Assembly: GCF_022965805.1 (NCBI RefSeq)
Contig: NC_133101.1
Coordinates: 17,083,054 to 17,147,053, forward strand
Source: Primulina eburnea
Taxonomy: Eukaryota; Streptophyta; Magnoliopsida; Lamiales; Gesneriaceae
DNA length: 64,000 nt
Direction of reading: 5' to 3'
Program-made: the position numbers and the translations under genes
Notes under the pieces: model-generated
Told to the model about the DNA's origin: nothing
The model's input: the letters and a program-made list of their open reading frames with translations, nothing else
The model's database searches: none
In this document: positions 26,360 through 37,842 of the stretch, one piece after another
How positions within the stretch are numbered: the stretch's first letter is position 1
How the letters are laid out: each line of letters begins with the position of its first letter

Positions 26360-27087
26360 GAGGGACATTTGGCTTTAACGACTAGGATTTCAAACTAAGG
26401 AAAACGTGTTTCGTCGCCCACCACACATCTCCTCACTTATGGGTCATGGGTCGGATCGGGTCGGGTCTCGGGTCTCATTAAACCTGACTCATTGTCGTCC
26501 CGGTTGATTCGATGCTGGGTGTGGGGGCACTGCCCCACACCATATCAAGAGCCAGGATTTCATTTCATGGGGAGAAAAATTTAAAAAAAAATGGGCCAGA
26601 AAAAATTCTAGCCCTTGGATGCACCCAAATAAATGTTAAACCAATAAATGTATGGTGGAATTACATAAGCACAAAACACAAGTTTCGTTTAATGCAAAAT
26701 AAATTATAAATGTCCATTTTCGTTTTACATAAAAATTTAACACAAAAACTCTTGGATCCAATCTCAAATGTTATTTTTGTGAGAGAGATATTTAAACCGA
26801 CTTAAATCATGAAAAACATTATGTTTTATGTCAAAAAATATTATTTTTTACTATATATATAAAAATCGGGACGACCCGTCTCACGGATATAGATCTGTTA
26901 GACCGTCTCACAGTATACCTACTTAAAATTTAATTAATCTTCATTCAAGTAACGTGGCACACGAAACTAGTTGATGCATTATGAAGTTGACGAGGGGGCA
27001 CTAAAGTTTTCATGGTGTTAATTTCTTTAGAAATTATACTTTGATAGGAATATTTCTTGGGTTGCACATTTTTCAATTAATTAAATG
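26360..27087. other. Squalene epoxidase upstream region
   Basis: Contains a short perfect inverted repeat (GTGTGGGG...CCCCACAC, about 26519-26540) and a fragment of the 182-bp MITE family; no gene recognised. Confidence 0.5.
26869..26916. mobile_element. Fragment of the 182-bp MITE family
   Basis: ACCCGTCTCACGGATATAG followed by AGACCGTCTCACAG matches the end blocks of the elements at 13183 and 53703, but the middle and the flanking duplication are missing. Confidence 0.55.
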
Positions 27088-27210
27088 TGTTGGATGCAAT
27101 ATTTGCTCACGTTAATGGAATGATCGATACATAAAATTTATATTGCTGTACGATTTTAAGATTTGAGTCATATAATCATCTCGACTATAATATTTGATAA
27201 ATCGACAAAT
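27088..27210 (+). mobile_element. Decayed solo TRIM LTR
   Basis: TGTTGGATGCAATATTTG, then GATCGAT, GATTTTAAGATTTGAGTC, ACTATA and a GATAAATCGACAAA tail follow the order and spacing of the TRIM LTR at 12786, with many substitutions. No second LTR or clear duplication. Confidence 0.6.
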
Positions 27211-29780
27211 TCAAAGACACATGGACGCGAGAGTTGGAAAATTTTATGAAGTATTCCCACGGATTTTTTGAGTTTCGTTAATTTAAATATTTGACAGTGG
27301 TGGGAAGTAAGCGCCTAATTTCCCATATTGGTTAGGCCGCAAATGTTTGGCCAGTCAAATTCGACAAATTCCAACAAACATCCCAATTTAAAGTAAGCGT
27401 AAAGTGCACACACGTGTAATTTAATTTATTAATAGAAGTTTGAAATATTTTTTTAAAAAAAAAATTATTATTTCGATTTATTGACATTGAGGAAAATATA
27501 ATCATAGTTAAGAAAAATAAGGACGATGTTTGTTTTCATTTTACGGAATTCGAAAAATAAAAAAGAAATTTATAATTGCATTTACTTTAGTTATCATTGA
27601 CTTCGAAACGAGTTTCCACTCCTTTTTACATCTTCCAACTTTATCCACACGTTAATTCAACTTTTTACCATTTTCGAAGAAAATTTGTATGACCTTACAT
27701 TTTGACCAAAAAAATATTAATTTAAAATATTTTAAAAATGTATACAACCATTGATGTTTCTATATTATTTGACATCTAGCTCTACCAAATTTAAATATTT
27801 CTAAAAAATATTTCTCCGAGACATTTCCCTAAAAAATTGTCACAGAGCAGGTTGTCCACAAGTAGTATAATTCAATGAGTTTGTATGTCGTATCCATAGA
27901 GAAAAGGTAATTACAAGTCCACTATAATGTCTTCTTGTTTTTGTTTTTTTAAATTATTTTAACCTTCGATGATGATTTTTATATTTTTAAATTAAATAGT
28001 CGATATCAAATATTCACTTTTGGTATTTAAATAAAGTTAAAATAAATTAACATAATTAAAATTCACTTAATAAAATAGATTCAATATATTAAATAATCAT
28101 TATTTATATTATTGTTATATATTATTCTGTTATTTGTATATTATATACACCAAGACTTATAAACGTTTTCAAGTATTTATTGAGCTATATATTTGTAGCA
28201 CCAAATCAAGTTAACCACTTTAAATAGTTGGTAATATCAAATTAATATTTAAATGATACTAATAATTCAATATTATGATAATATTCATATATAGTAAATC
28301 AAAATAACCATTTTAAATTTTTGGTAATACCAAACTAGTATTTAAGTGGTACCAAGAATTTTGTATAACATATAATATCAATAAATCAAAAACTATCATT
28401 TATAAGTAAGGTATAAAAATGCTTAAATAAAATAAACTAAAAATAATATAAATAATAAATAATGATTAAATAATTAATATTATTACTTTATTATAATACC
28501 AAGAATGTTACTTTTCATCACGACTTTGGAAAATTAGCTATTTATAAAAAAAAACTTTCAATATATATTTAGCATGATAATTTTATTAAAGAGAAAAAAA
28601 TTATGAACTCAAAATTTTGTTCATAAATTGAGGGATGATTTACTTCATCACAATATATTTATATTTATAGGCCAATTTGGGGAAACATAATAAAATAAAA
28701 TATTATTTTCTACATATATTTGATGCGATTTTTCTTCATGAATGACCTAAGTCTTTATTGCATCTTACCCTCCATCTTTGACAATCTTTCCAACGGATTT
28801 GATTCTTTCACATAAAACAAATGTTGTTCATAATTGAGTTTCCTGAATTATGGTAAATTTTCATATTTTTTCCCATATGTGGTCAAAATACTCAAACTTG
28901 GTAAAACTGTAATTTCATTAGTACCACTTTCACTTGTCGCTCAATTTTACCTTAATTGTGAGAAGAATTTTATCTCAAGCTTTTTATCAATATTGTAGAC
29001 ATTGAAATCAATTTTTTATAGGTTTAAGTATAATTTCATTCTCATTTTTCTATCCAATTTTTTTTTTCTAAAATAACAAAAATAATATAATTATACAACA
29101 CATATATTTTTTTTATACAAATTATTATACAACTTATAAAACCTAAATATTTGATACATTTTAAACTATAAAATATTATACAAAACATTTAATAAATATG
29201 TTTTTTTTTATATTAATCAAAAACCTAAATAAAAAAAACAAATGTTTATTAGTACATTCATTTTGAGAAAAACTAAAACATGAATGTCCGTGCAAATTGA
29301 TGTGTAAATAATTTTATTTCCATCAATTTAATAAAATCTTCTACCTCATATATAGTATTATATATAAATAAAAAAAATTATTTATTCTCAAAATGCTAAA
29401 AAAATATAATATTCCACCTAGTTTTATTGCCATCAATTTATTACAATGATAAAAAATAATTGTAAAAAATTTAATTTTATAGATTCAAATCTTTAGTTTG
29501 TGATTAATTTTAAAATTAATGTGGAGGTCGATTTATAAAACATAAGAAACACCATAGATAATTTTCTCATTTCATTAATTCGATTTCCTTCTCATGTTTA
29601 GAGCAGACTGATGATTTTATAGATTCAAATCTTTAGTTTTCAATTTAATTAAATCATAATTTCAATATATAGTTTATTTTATGGTGTCATCAATAATCAA
29701 CAAATCTAGCAATTAACGTGGGTTGAAGAAAGAAAAAATAAAAACAGAGAATGATGAATAATTGTTCAGAAATTGTGTTA
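27211..29780. other. Long AT-rich intergenic region
   Basis: No gene found. A diverged ~95-bp tandem duplication lies at about 28200-28365 (AAATCAAGTTAACCACTTT / AAATCAAAATAACCATTTT, both followed by a GGTAATA...ATTTAA...GATACTAA/GGTACCAA series). The rest is low-complexity A/T. Confidence 0.6.
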
Positions 29781-30689
29781 TTATTGTTGGTATGTGTTAA
29801 TATAAATCTTAAAAGTGGAATGAATCAAATATTAAAGTGAGATAAAAGTAGATAGAAGGTATGATATCCCTCGGGGGTTGATGGGTTCGATCTGTCCGGC
29901 CACAGATACGTATTCTATGCTTACGAGGCATGTCGGACCCCTCTCTAATAGCTGACACTAGGTCCAGATCTAAGTGGGAAGCCAACACCTTGTACCAGGA
30001 TTGACCATCTTCTTGCAATCGGACTTCAACGGCTTTCAATTGCCTCAGTCTTTTAGATTTATCCGCTCAGGTCTCACGGGGCACGACTCGGGACTCACCT
30101 CCCCACTCTCTTCTCTACATTCCTCTAATGGTTTGGAAGGTCCAAGCTCGGACATAGAGGGGCCTCACTCAGCTGTGGAAGATCTGGGCTCCTCTAGTTG
30201 GGACATGGGATCATCTAGATAGTCTATCAGTTCTTGTATAACGGACTCATCAGGAGAATAAATTCCTACACCTAGACTTGATCAAAATGAGTACACTTAC
30301 TGGAAGGGGTCGGATGGTAAGTGGTCGGGTGTGTAAAATGCTGGTCGGGAGAGCTCTCGAAATTTCGAACGGCTCGGTAAAAAATAGGGTGGAATTGAAG
30401 GGCGAAGGTCTCCAATTTATACTTGGGGAAGTTTCATGTTACCCGTCCGATCGACATGAAATCAAGGGTCCATATTTTCTTGGGGAGACGTTCGGTCACC
30501 TCGAGAACCGAGCCACCAGGAGATCTAGGTCGTCCATTTATTTTCACTCGGATCAGGATCTACACCGTTCAGGATATCATATAGGACATAATCAATACAC
30601 GACAAACACAGAGGAATAGTTTCAGAGGACTCGGTATTCGACCAGATTTTTTAGTCTAAACTTCAAACTTCTTTTAGACCGAAGGGAGG
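29781..30689 (+). mobile_element. Probable 3' internal part of a gypsy element
   Basis: Less AT-rich than its surroundings. It ends in a purine tract (AAGGGAGGGAGATAC, about 30680) directly before the LTR-like segment at 30690. No pol motif could be recognised, so this rests on position and the polypurine-like tract. Confidence 0.35.
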
Positions 30690-31752
30690 GAGATACTATT
30701 GATGCCCTCTAAAATTGACACATCTGGGCAGATCCAAGCTGATTTCAAAATTAGTCCTAGCCCTTTTGTAGGACCGAGTGCTTGCCGTTTTACCAAAAGC
30801 TATAGCTGATGGTATTGGTGCAACTCAAATCTTTTAAACCGTACAGCAGCTCAAGCACCACGGTTCGATCGCTCTACCAAACAGGGACAATTATTGCACC
30901 CAACAATCTCCCTCTCAATAATTGCACTCCTTGCAATCAATGGGAATCGAACCCGTGACCTTGGATCTAATACCAATTGTAGGACCGAGCGCTTGCCGCT
31001 TTACCAAAAGCTATAGCTGGTGGTAATGGTGCAACTCAAATCTTTTAAACCGCACAGCAGCTCAAGCACCATGGTTCGATCGCTCTACCAAACATGGACA
31101 ATTATTGTACCCAACACCCTTTAAGGCCAAACCTCATCGTTGATCTAAGGGTCCGGATACCAAGCCTAACCATACAGCTAGAAGTCCGAGCCCACCAATG
31201 GGTCATAGAGTTAGAATTCTGAGCCCACCAAGGGATCGAGAAGTCCGTGCCCACCGAGCATTGAGAAATCCGATCCCTGACGTAATTAGGGAATGTGAAG
31301 ATATTCTCATTAATAGATAAGAAGTATCGATAAATACGAGATTCGATCAAATCTAATCAAGATAAGGTAGGAGTTCTAGCCGCCATCAAGAGTCCCAACC
31401 TCCACGGTCAAGGAGCCTACTGTCTGTGGTCTTCTATCTCATGTAGGATTCTACCTCATCAAGAGTCATACTCCAACAAGGTAAATAATCTCCTCCCTTT
31501 ATAAATATCGGGTATTGGTCACGATTTTAATACACTCACATTTTTTTGCTCACTAGAATTTATATATCCCTCTTTTAAGTTTGCTCTCCGGACTGACTTA
31601 AGAATTGGAGAGGTCACACCTGAAAATTCTTCCGCGTCTCTAACCCATTTCTCTATGTGTAGAGTTCAAATTACCAACCGATCCACTCAGCTGCGAAAAT
31701 TTGAAGATCTGCTCTCTAGATCGGACCCGAGGTAAAATTTTGGTATCATCAA
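30690..31752 (+). mobile_element. Ty3/gypsy (Tat-like) LTR split by a TRIM
   Basis: The right part has a TATA box (TTTATAAATA, about 31496) and, about 100-240 bp beyond it, GACTTAAGAATTGGAGAGG, TTCCGCGTCTC and GATCGGACCCGAGGTAAAAT. This is the signature of the 3' end of Tat/Ogre-type LTRs. The left part follows a polypurine-like tract. A 350-bp TRIM (30767-31116) sits in the middle. The other LTR of this element is not in the window, so it may be a remnant of a larger deletion. Confidence 0.5.
30767..31116 (-). mobile_element. Complete TRIM retrotransposon, 350 bp
   Basis: Same family as 12786-13116 but reversed. LTRs are 30978-31116 (5') and 30767-30905 (3'), each 139 bp. Between them on the minus strand are TTGGTATTAGATCC (decayed primer binding site), GGGTTCGATTCCC and a GAGAGGGAGA purine tract. 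A perfect CCCTTT duplication flanks it (30761-30766, 31117-31122). The LTRs differ at several positions by eye. It is inserted in a gypsy LTR. Confidence 0.88.
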
Positions 31753-31847
31753 ATACCATTAAAATTTTGGAGATGTGTTGAATTTTGGAGACGTGTTGAC
31801 AGACTGGTGGGAAATTGCGAAGGACGACCAAATATAAAGATTCAGTG

Positions 31848-31907
<60 letters not shown>
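31848..31907. repeat. (TA)n microsatellite
   Basis: About 60 bp of TA repeats with one TTTA interruption. Confidence 0.9.
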
Positions 31908-31910
<3 letters not shown>

Positions 31911-32441
31911 GATATGTTGGACATCTATTTTAAGATAGTCATTGGCGTCGCGAGATGTTCGTGTGAAAATCTAGCAAGAATTTAATGTTTATGCTCGTGC
32001 GAACACCCATATATAGGTGCCCTCCAACAAGTGCGATGAATTTATTAAGTTTACATAGGGTGTTTCTTGTAGTATATGACTTATTACCCACCTCAAATTT
32101 GGTAGACAGATTTTCAAAAAACCATACCGAAAAGATTAACTAATACATTTTTTTTGCAAAAATTAATAATTGTTTCGATTGACTTGTCAACTTGCTATAT
32201 ATAGTAGTTGGATTCTTGTACTCTCATTCAATCGCTCATTGTTTTACTTAGTGTCTTTTATAGGTCAAAATAAGCGAATGTTTTCCGTCAAAGTCTTCCT
32301 TTCAAATCTAGATATATAATATACTATATTTCTTAATTTGGTCTCATTCTATTTTCACTCAGTCAACTTTTAGGTGCTATCTTACCGGAACTGCTAGGGT
32401 TTCCTCTGGTCTCATTTCCATACTATAATTTTAATGATCTC
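31908..32441. other. AT-rich spacer
   Basis: Nothing recognised. Confidence 0.5.
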
Positions 32442-32475
<34 letters not shown>

Positions 32476-32495
32476 AATAATAATAATAATAATAA
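32442..32495. repeat. (CAA)n(TAA)n compound microsatellite
   Basis: About ten CAA/ACA triplets followed by about seven TAA triplets. Confidence 0.9.
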
Positions 32496-32919
32496 ATGAT
32501 GAAAAAATTTCATATATGATTAAAAGTTAATTTTTTTTTTTTAAAATTAAAATGTATATTAAACCAACCTCTTCAGTCTTCATCTAACTTTCGTGTGTCA
32601 ACTACAATAAGAATATCTTTGAAATTGATCAAATTTTTCTAAAATCATCCATGATTAATTAACTTTTTATAATCTAAATAATTAAAATGGTGCAACGTAA
32701 CATAAATATAATGGATCATTTAGTAATCAAATTATTCACTTTGTACAGCTAAAACACACTAAATTTTTTGGTCCTATTCAACTATAATATATCTACCTAA
32801 CACGTACAAAGTCACCCAACAAATATGACTTAATATACATGAATTAAAAATCAATGACACGATGACAAATAATTAAATTTAGAAGCAAAAAAAACGACGA
32901 GATTCATACATAAAAAAAA

Positions 32920-33067
32920 TTCAAAGCACGAGCTCTCGTCGAAAAATTCAAAAATATCTCCTGAATACAACGAAACATACGTAAAACTGAAAAATTCAGA
33001 GCACGAGCTCTTGTCGAAAAATTCAAAAATATTGTCTGAATACAACGAAACATATGTAAAACTGATT
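32920..33067. repeat. 75-bp tandem duplication
   Basis: Two adjacent copies of a unit containing AGCACGAGCTCTCGTCGAAA and GAATACAACGAAACATACGT, starting near 32920 and 32995, about 93% identical by eye. The repeats create short minus-strand open frames that are not regarded as genes. Confidence 0.85.
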
Positions 33068-33814
33068 TCGAAAAACAAGAAATTGATGCTGAAATATTGC
33101 ATGTGAATTCAAAGCAGGTAATTTGTTTAAATTTTCCCTCTCGAGTTGATATCACACACATAAATAATCATATATATAGTATAAAGTGGTTAAATTACGT
33201 GTATTTACAATTAGACATAATGTTGTCATTCGACGACTTTAGGGAGCAAAATGAGTGGTAATGGGATTAATTTATCCAACAATTTTTTAGTTTAAACCGA
33301 TCTATGTGGTTTGGTAGCCACCATCTTGCTAGGATATGTAATTATTTTTTAATCACATACATGTATAAGATTATATTTTCGAAATCTTTGTTAAATAATA
33401 CGAAATTTTAAAATATTAAATAATACATGATATTTAAAATTTTCAAGTCAATAAATACATGAAATTCGAAATCCAGTGCAAGACATGTTTTAATTTCAAA
33501 AATCAAGGTTGAGATAACGATAAGATTTGAAGAAAATATATACAATGCAGTTTTTCTTAATAAAGATGCTATCAAATTTCAATGCAGTCTAGATATATTA
33601 TGAATATATACAAGAAAACAGTCTAGATTCAATCATCCAGTCCAACATCAAATTTTGAAATTAAAGACACTTCGTGAATACGTTTTTCAAAGTATGATAT
33701 GATATTATATATGGAAGAAGCATCACGAATTATGGAAGAATTATCTTAAAATTTTGAATGAAATATCAACCGAATTATAGTAAAATTTTCATATCATTGC
33801 CTATAAATTTCAGT
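33068..33814. other. AT-rich spacer
   Basis: Nothing recognised. Confidence 0.5.
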
Positions 33815-34170
33815 GCTCGAACAACCCCCACTTATTGAGTTACGACCACGCCACTCATCCCTTACTCTCCTGTCCCAGATAAGTCCGAATATCAGATAGA
33901 TGAATAAGAACAAGACCAGTTTTGGGGCTGGTGATGGACGAAACAACTACCAAGTTATTTCATTTATGATCGTTTTTAAGTTTATTAGTTTTCCCATTGT
34001 AAACTCATCACCATAATTTTATTGTTTTAAGAATTTACGTTGTAATAATAATTTTATAATTAGTATGAGTAGTAAAACGGTTTTTAGTTTATATTGTAAT
34101 ACGATGCTTGTTGTTTTTCAATTTTGTGGTTCTCCTATTTTCATGTAATATATCTTAAAGCCACAATTAT
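33815..34170 (+). mobile_element. Decayed gypsy LTR fragment
   Basis: CCCCCACTTATTGAGT through GACCAGTTTTGGGGCTGGTG matches in order the LTR segment at 5766-5870. No primer binding site or coding remnant is attached. Confidence 0.5.
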
Positions 34171-34612
34171 TAATGTTTTTATTTTATTATGGTAATAAAT
34201 TAAGGTTATTTTAATGATAATTTTTTAAATTATATTTTCAAATATACAGTAGTTATTGTTTTATACGTATATATCAAGTGCTATATTTTAATTTATATAT
34301 GTTTTGATATTAAAATATTTTAAAAATTATTTTTCCCCCTTATTTCAATGTTTTGGCTCCGTCCCTGATATTTGAGAGAACTTTTAGACACATCACAACG
34401 AAACTGGTACGAAAATTAATTAACCAAAGAATTATTCCTTAATTAATTTTAACACGCCTCTGCCGGCAGCAATGTAATGCCCGAGAAATTATCACTGTTA
34501 ATCAAGGCTTATTGAGTTATAAGTTAACGTGATTACGAAAGGGCCAACGGAGACACGATTTAAGATAATGTGTGGCCATTTATTTTGAATTTCAGAGTGT
34601 GTTGCCGAAGCA

Positions 34613-34845
34613 ACACCGCACCTGCGGCCTCGCATGTACCGCACCCGTGGTGCATGGACAGAAACTTGGTCAGTTTTAGCGAAGCAGGACCGCACCCGCG
34701 GTGCGAACAAGACCGCACCCGCGGTGTAAGACCGCACCCGCGGTCTTGACATGTACCGCACCCGCGGTCATGTAATTTCGGAACAGATAAGATTGCCGAA
34801 GCTTGAGCGCACCTGCGGTCTTACACCTACCGCACCCGCGGTGCA
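34613..34845 (+). repeat. Eight clustered ACCGCACCCGCGGT motifs (5' LTR)
   Basis: Copies begin near 34615, 34638, 34689, 34712, 34731, 34755, 34808 and 34829. Some vary CCCG to CCTG or CCCGTGG, changes expected from decay of methylated CpG. They lie just upstream of the likely TATA box. The same eight occur in the 3' LTR at about 41041-41272. Confidence 0.9.
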
Positions 34846-35629
34846 ACGTGTTTTGCAAAGAATGCGCCACCTCTTGACATGCATGCACTAATATATATAG
34901 GTTGTAATCCATTCGAAATTCATTCAGAAAAATGAAGAAAAGGGGCTGAAGAAGAAAGGAGAAAATCTTTACGCCTTTTGCGAGGAATCCGTCCGTCTGA
35001 TTTCGAATCCGACTTCGGTATCGAGTTCCTAGCGATGTAGGCTACAACTGGACGTAAGTTTTACTACGTTTTGACATGTCTGGAAATTATGATGTTGTTA
35101 GAATTGAATACGCGTCATATATATTGTTCTTGACATGTTAGACAGCATAGAATCGAAGTCAGATTAAGAAACAGACTGAATATGAACTTGTTATGATTTA
35201 AGAATGAGATTGAATAAAAATTGATATCCAGATTGAGTGGTTATCGATTATGAGATATTAGAATTGATATCTGACTGATATGATAGGGCTGGATATATTG
35301 AGATTATGATGTTATGTTGTTGAAACAGAATTTGATTGGATTCTGATTATATCCAGTATTGATTGAGTGGTGTATTGATACCATACCCTCGATATTGTTA
35401 TTGTCAGACTGAGTATTGACAGGCTTGGGGTTCGAGACTTCGACAGAGCCAGGGTATCAGAAAGAAAGGTATAAATTAATGTTGTGTTGGGATTGCACAA
35501 CTCGAGGAAGGTTGGACTCGAGTTTCCCTAAATCACATACTTAGTTTATTACATAGATTCTTGTAATTGATGAGATTGATGATTTTAGTATATTGATTTA
35601 TAGCTACTGCATGTAATGACTGCTGATTC

Positions 35630-35915
35630 GCTAGTCATTGATTGAGTTGCTGAGATACTGACTGTATGTATTGATTACTGAGTCGTTGAGTCACCGGCTG
35701 ATTCACCTAGTCACCGGCTGATTCGTCGGGTTATTGACTGATTCGTCTTATTATAGGCTGATTCGCCTAGTCACCGGCTGACTTGTCTCGTGATTGACTG
35801 ATTCGCTTAAATACAGGCTGAGTTGTCTGATTATTGGCTGATTCGCCTTACTACCGGCTGATTCGTCGAGTTATTGACTGAGTCGTCAATTCTGCGGCTG
35901 ATTCGCCCAGACACT
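35630..35915 (+). repeat. ~22-25 bp GGCTGATTCGCC(T/G) imperfect tandem repeats
   Basis: About a dozen imperfect copies of GGCTGATTCGTCxxGTTATT-type units occur here. The matching block in the 3' LTR (about 42050-42360) has a different copy number and order and accounts for most of the 22-bp length difference between the LTRs. Confidence 0.8.
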
Positions 35916-36600
35916 GGAGATATTAATTATATCGATGCCGTTTAGGAATTGATTCATTCCTATCGACTGAGATTTGATATAATTACCTATATCCAGACAT
36001 CGGGATCCCTAGGTTAGAGTTGAGTCATGTCTGAGACGACGCGTCAGTGGAGTCGAGTCTGAGACGACGTGTCGGTTGAGTTGAGTCTGATACGACATGT
36101 TGATTTACATTGTTTATACCATTCATGATTATTGAATGTTTGATATGGATTTATGTTTCTGATTTGAGACATGTTATGAATAATTCTTATATGCTTTCGT
36201 ATATGCTTTTATATGACTGCATGTTTACATTGTTTATACTGGGATATTTATATCTCACCGGAGTTATCCGGCTGTTGTCTTGTTTTGTATGTGTACATGA
36301 CAACAGGTGGGGCTGGATCAAGGTCAAGAAGAGGATGAGAGAAGATTAGATAGCGTGGAGATCCGGGCTTCGAAGCAACATAGGATTCATCACTGATATG
36401 TAGTTGAACCTAGTTGAATTCTTGTAGATAACACAAGATTTGTATGTTCATGTTTAATATGTAATTTGAATAAATTACATTACGTTTCCGCTTTGTATTT
36501 AAATAAAAAAAAAATAAAAATTTAGACCCTGTTTTATAATTGATTAATTAGTCCCAAACATGATTAAGAACTTGATTAGCGTCCGGATCCCCACAACAGG

Positions 36601-36612
36601 TGGTATCAGAGC
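36601..36612 (+). other. Primer binding site (gypsy element)
   Basis: TGGTATCAGAGC, complementary to the 3' end of initiator tRNA-Met, five bases after the 5' LTR. Confidence 0.9.
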
Positions 36613-36882
36613 TGTAGGTACTAGAGCTGTAGATTCTTTAGATTGAGATAGAAGAGGCTAGTGAGCGGGGTAGATTGAATTTTCTTTCCTTGCTTTTGAA
36701 TGCTAGCATGTCGTACTGCTTTATATAATACATGTTACTTGATTTATCTGATTTGATTTTGTAATATGTATTATTGGGAATGAATCTGAATTGATTCTCG
36801 ATCAGCAGTAAGATGATCGGAGGAGAGACTGAATTGAAACAGATGTGTTGGATTGGATTACAAATCCTTTTGAGTTTCAGAT

Positions 36883-37842
36883 ATGCCTCCTAGATGAATC
36901 CCAGAACAGGGTAGTACATCGAATCCTCCAATGGATGTAACACCGACTCCAATGGAAACCTTGCTGAAGAGGTTTCAGTCATTCAAACCACCCTCTCTGA
37001 CGGGTACTGAGACATCAGTCGAGTGTGAGAGTTGGTTAGGTAGCATTGAGTTGCTGTTTGATTCACTGGAGTACAGTGATGAGCGCCGGATTAAATTGAT
37101 TGGACACCAGTTGCTGGATGTTGCACAAAGCTGGTGGATTACAATGAAGAGGGCCTTGGAGCAACGAGGTACGATTATTACTTGGGATGTGTTTAAAACT
37201 GAGTTTTATCAGAGATTCTTCCCAATATCGTACAGAAAAGACAAGGGGGCAGAGTTTGCTAATTTGAGACAGGGTCAGCTGAACATTGAAGAATATGTGA
37301 CCAAGTTCTCTACCTTGTTGAAGTTTGCTCCTCATGTATCTGAAAATGACGAAGCCGTTGCCGATAAGTTCATCAATGGCTTGAATCCCGATATTTTTAC
37401 ATTGGTGAACACCGGACGACCGAATAACTTTGCTGATGCCATGAATAGAGCAAAGGGCGCTGAAGCGGGCCTGATAAGGCAGAGAGGAGCTGAATTTGTT
37501 CCTCCAGTGTCGAGACCACAGCAACTACCTTCCAGATTTGAAAGTGGCAGTAGCAGTGGTGGAACGAAAGAGTTTCTGAAAGCTAGAGGAAGGCAGTTTA
37601 AGAAGTCTGGCGGCAGTTCTTCTAGCTCTAGTGGTTCTCAGCAGAGTTATACCGGCGTTTACTGCGGAAATTGTGGAGGGAGACATTCCACTGACCAATG
37701 CCAAGGAGTACTTGGTAGTTGCCACTTCTGCAAGCAACAGGGACATTTTGCCAGAGTATGTCCACAGAAGGGTTCCCAAAGATCCCAGGGAGCTGAACCA
37801 TCTGGACCAGCGGCGCAGTGGAGTAGACGATGCCATGAATAG
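36883..37842 (+). pseudogene. Gypsy gag, nonsense-mutated and frame-broken
   Basis: The likely original start at 36883 (ATGCCTCCTAGA) is followed at codon 5 by TGA, apparently from CGA. An open frame resumes at 36931 and runs 303 codons. It has the capsid core of plant gypsy gag (QSWWITMKRAL, FKTEFYQRFFP, EYVTKFSTLLKFAP, KFINGLNPDI), an RQRG linker, a Ser-rich stretch and two zinc knuckles (CGNCGGRHSTDQC and CHFCKQQGHFARVC). It ends at 37842, a few codons into the second copy of a 394-bp tandem unit, because the unit is not a multiple of three. It could make a truncated gag only from the internal ATG. Confidence 0.85.

Larger units (their letters stand above)
34473..36595 (+). repeat. Gypsy 5' LTR, 2123 bp
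   Basis: Partner of 40899-43043. It contains a stem-loop GTGTTGCCGAAGCAACAC near 34599, the CCGCACCCGCGGT block, a TATA-like TATATATAGG near 34891 and a run of GGCTGATTCGCC repeats. The short Arg-rich open frames on its minus strand are by-products of the GC-rich block. Confidence 0.92.

Noticed and set aside
34498..34912. Arg/Ala/Gly-rich minus-strand open frames in the gypsy LTR, repeated at 40924-41338
   Set aside because: They arise from the CCGCACCCGCGG repeats and are present only because the LTR is duplicated; no protein-like features.
35630..35915. CRISPR-like array of short repeats
   Set aside because: Repeats are imperfect, have no constant spacer length and lie in a plant LTR.
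37063..37524. 153-codon minus-strand frame opposite gag, and similar ones at 37525-38567
   Set aside because: Mirror frames of gag; they recur only because the gag segment is triplicated.
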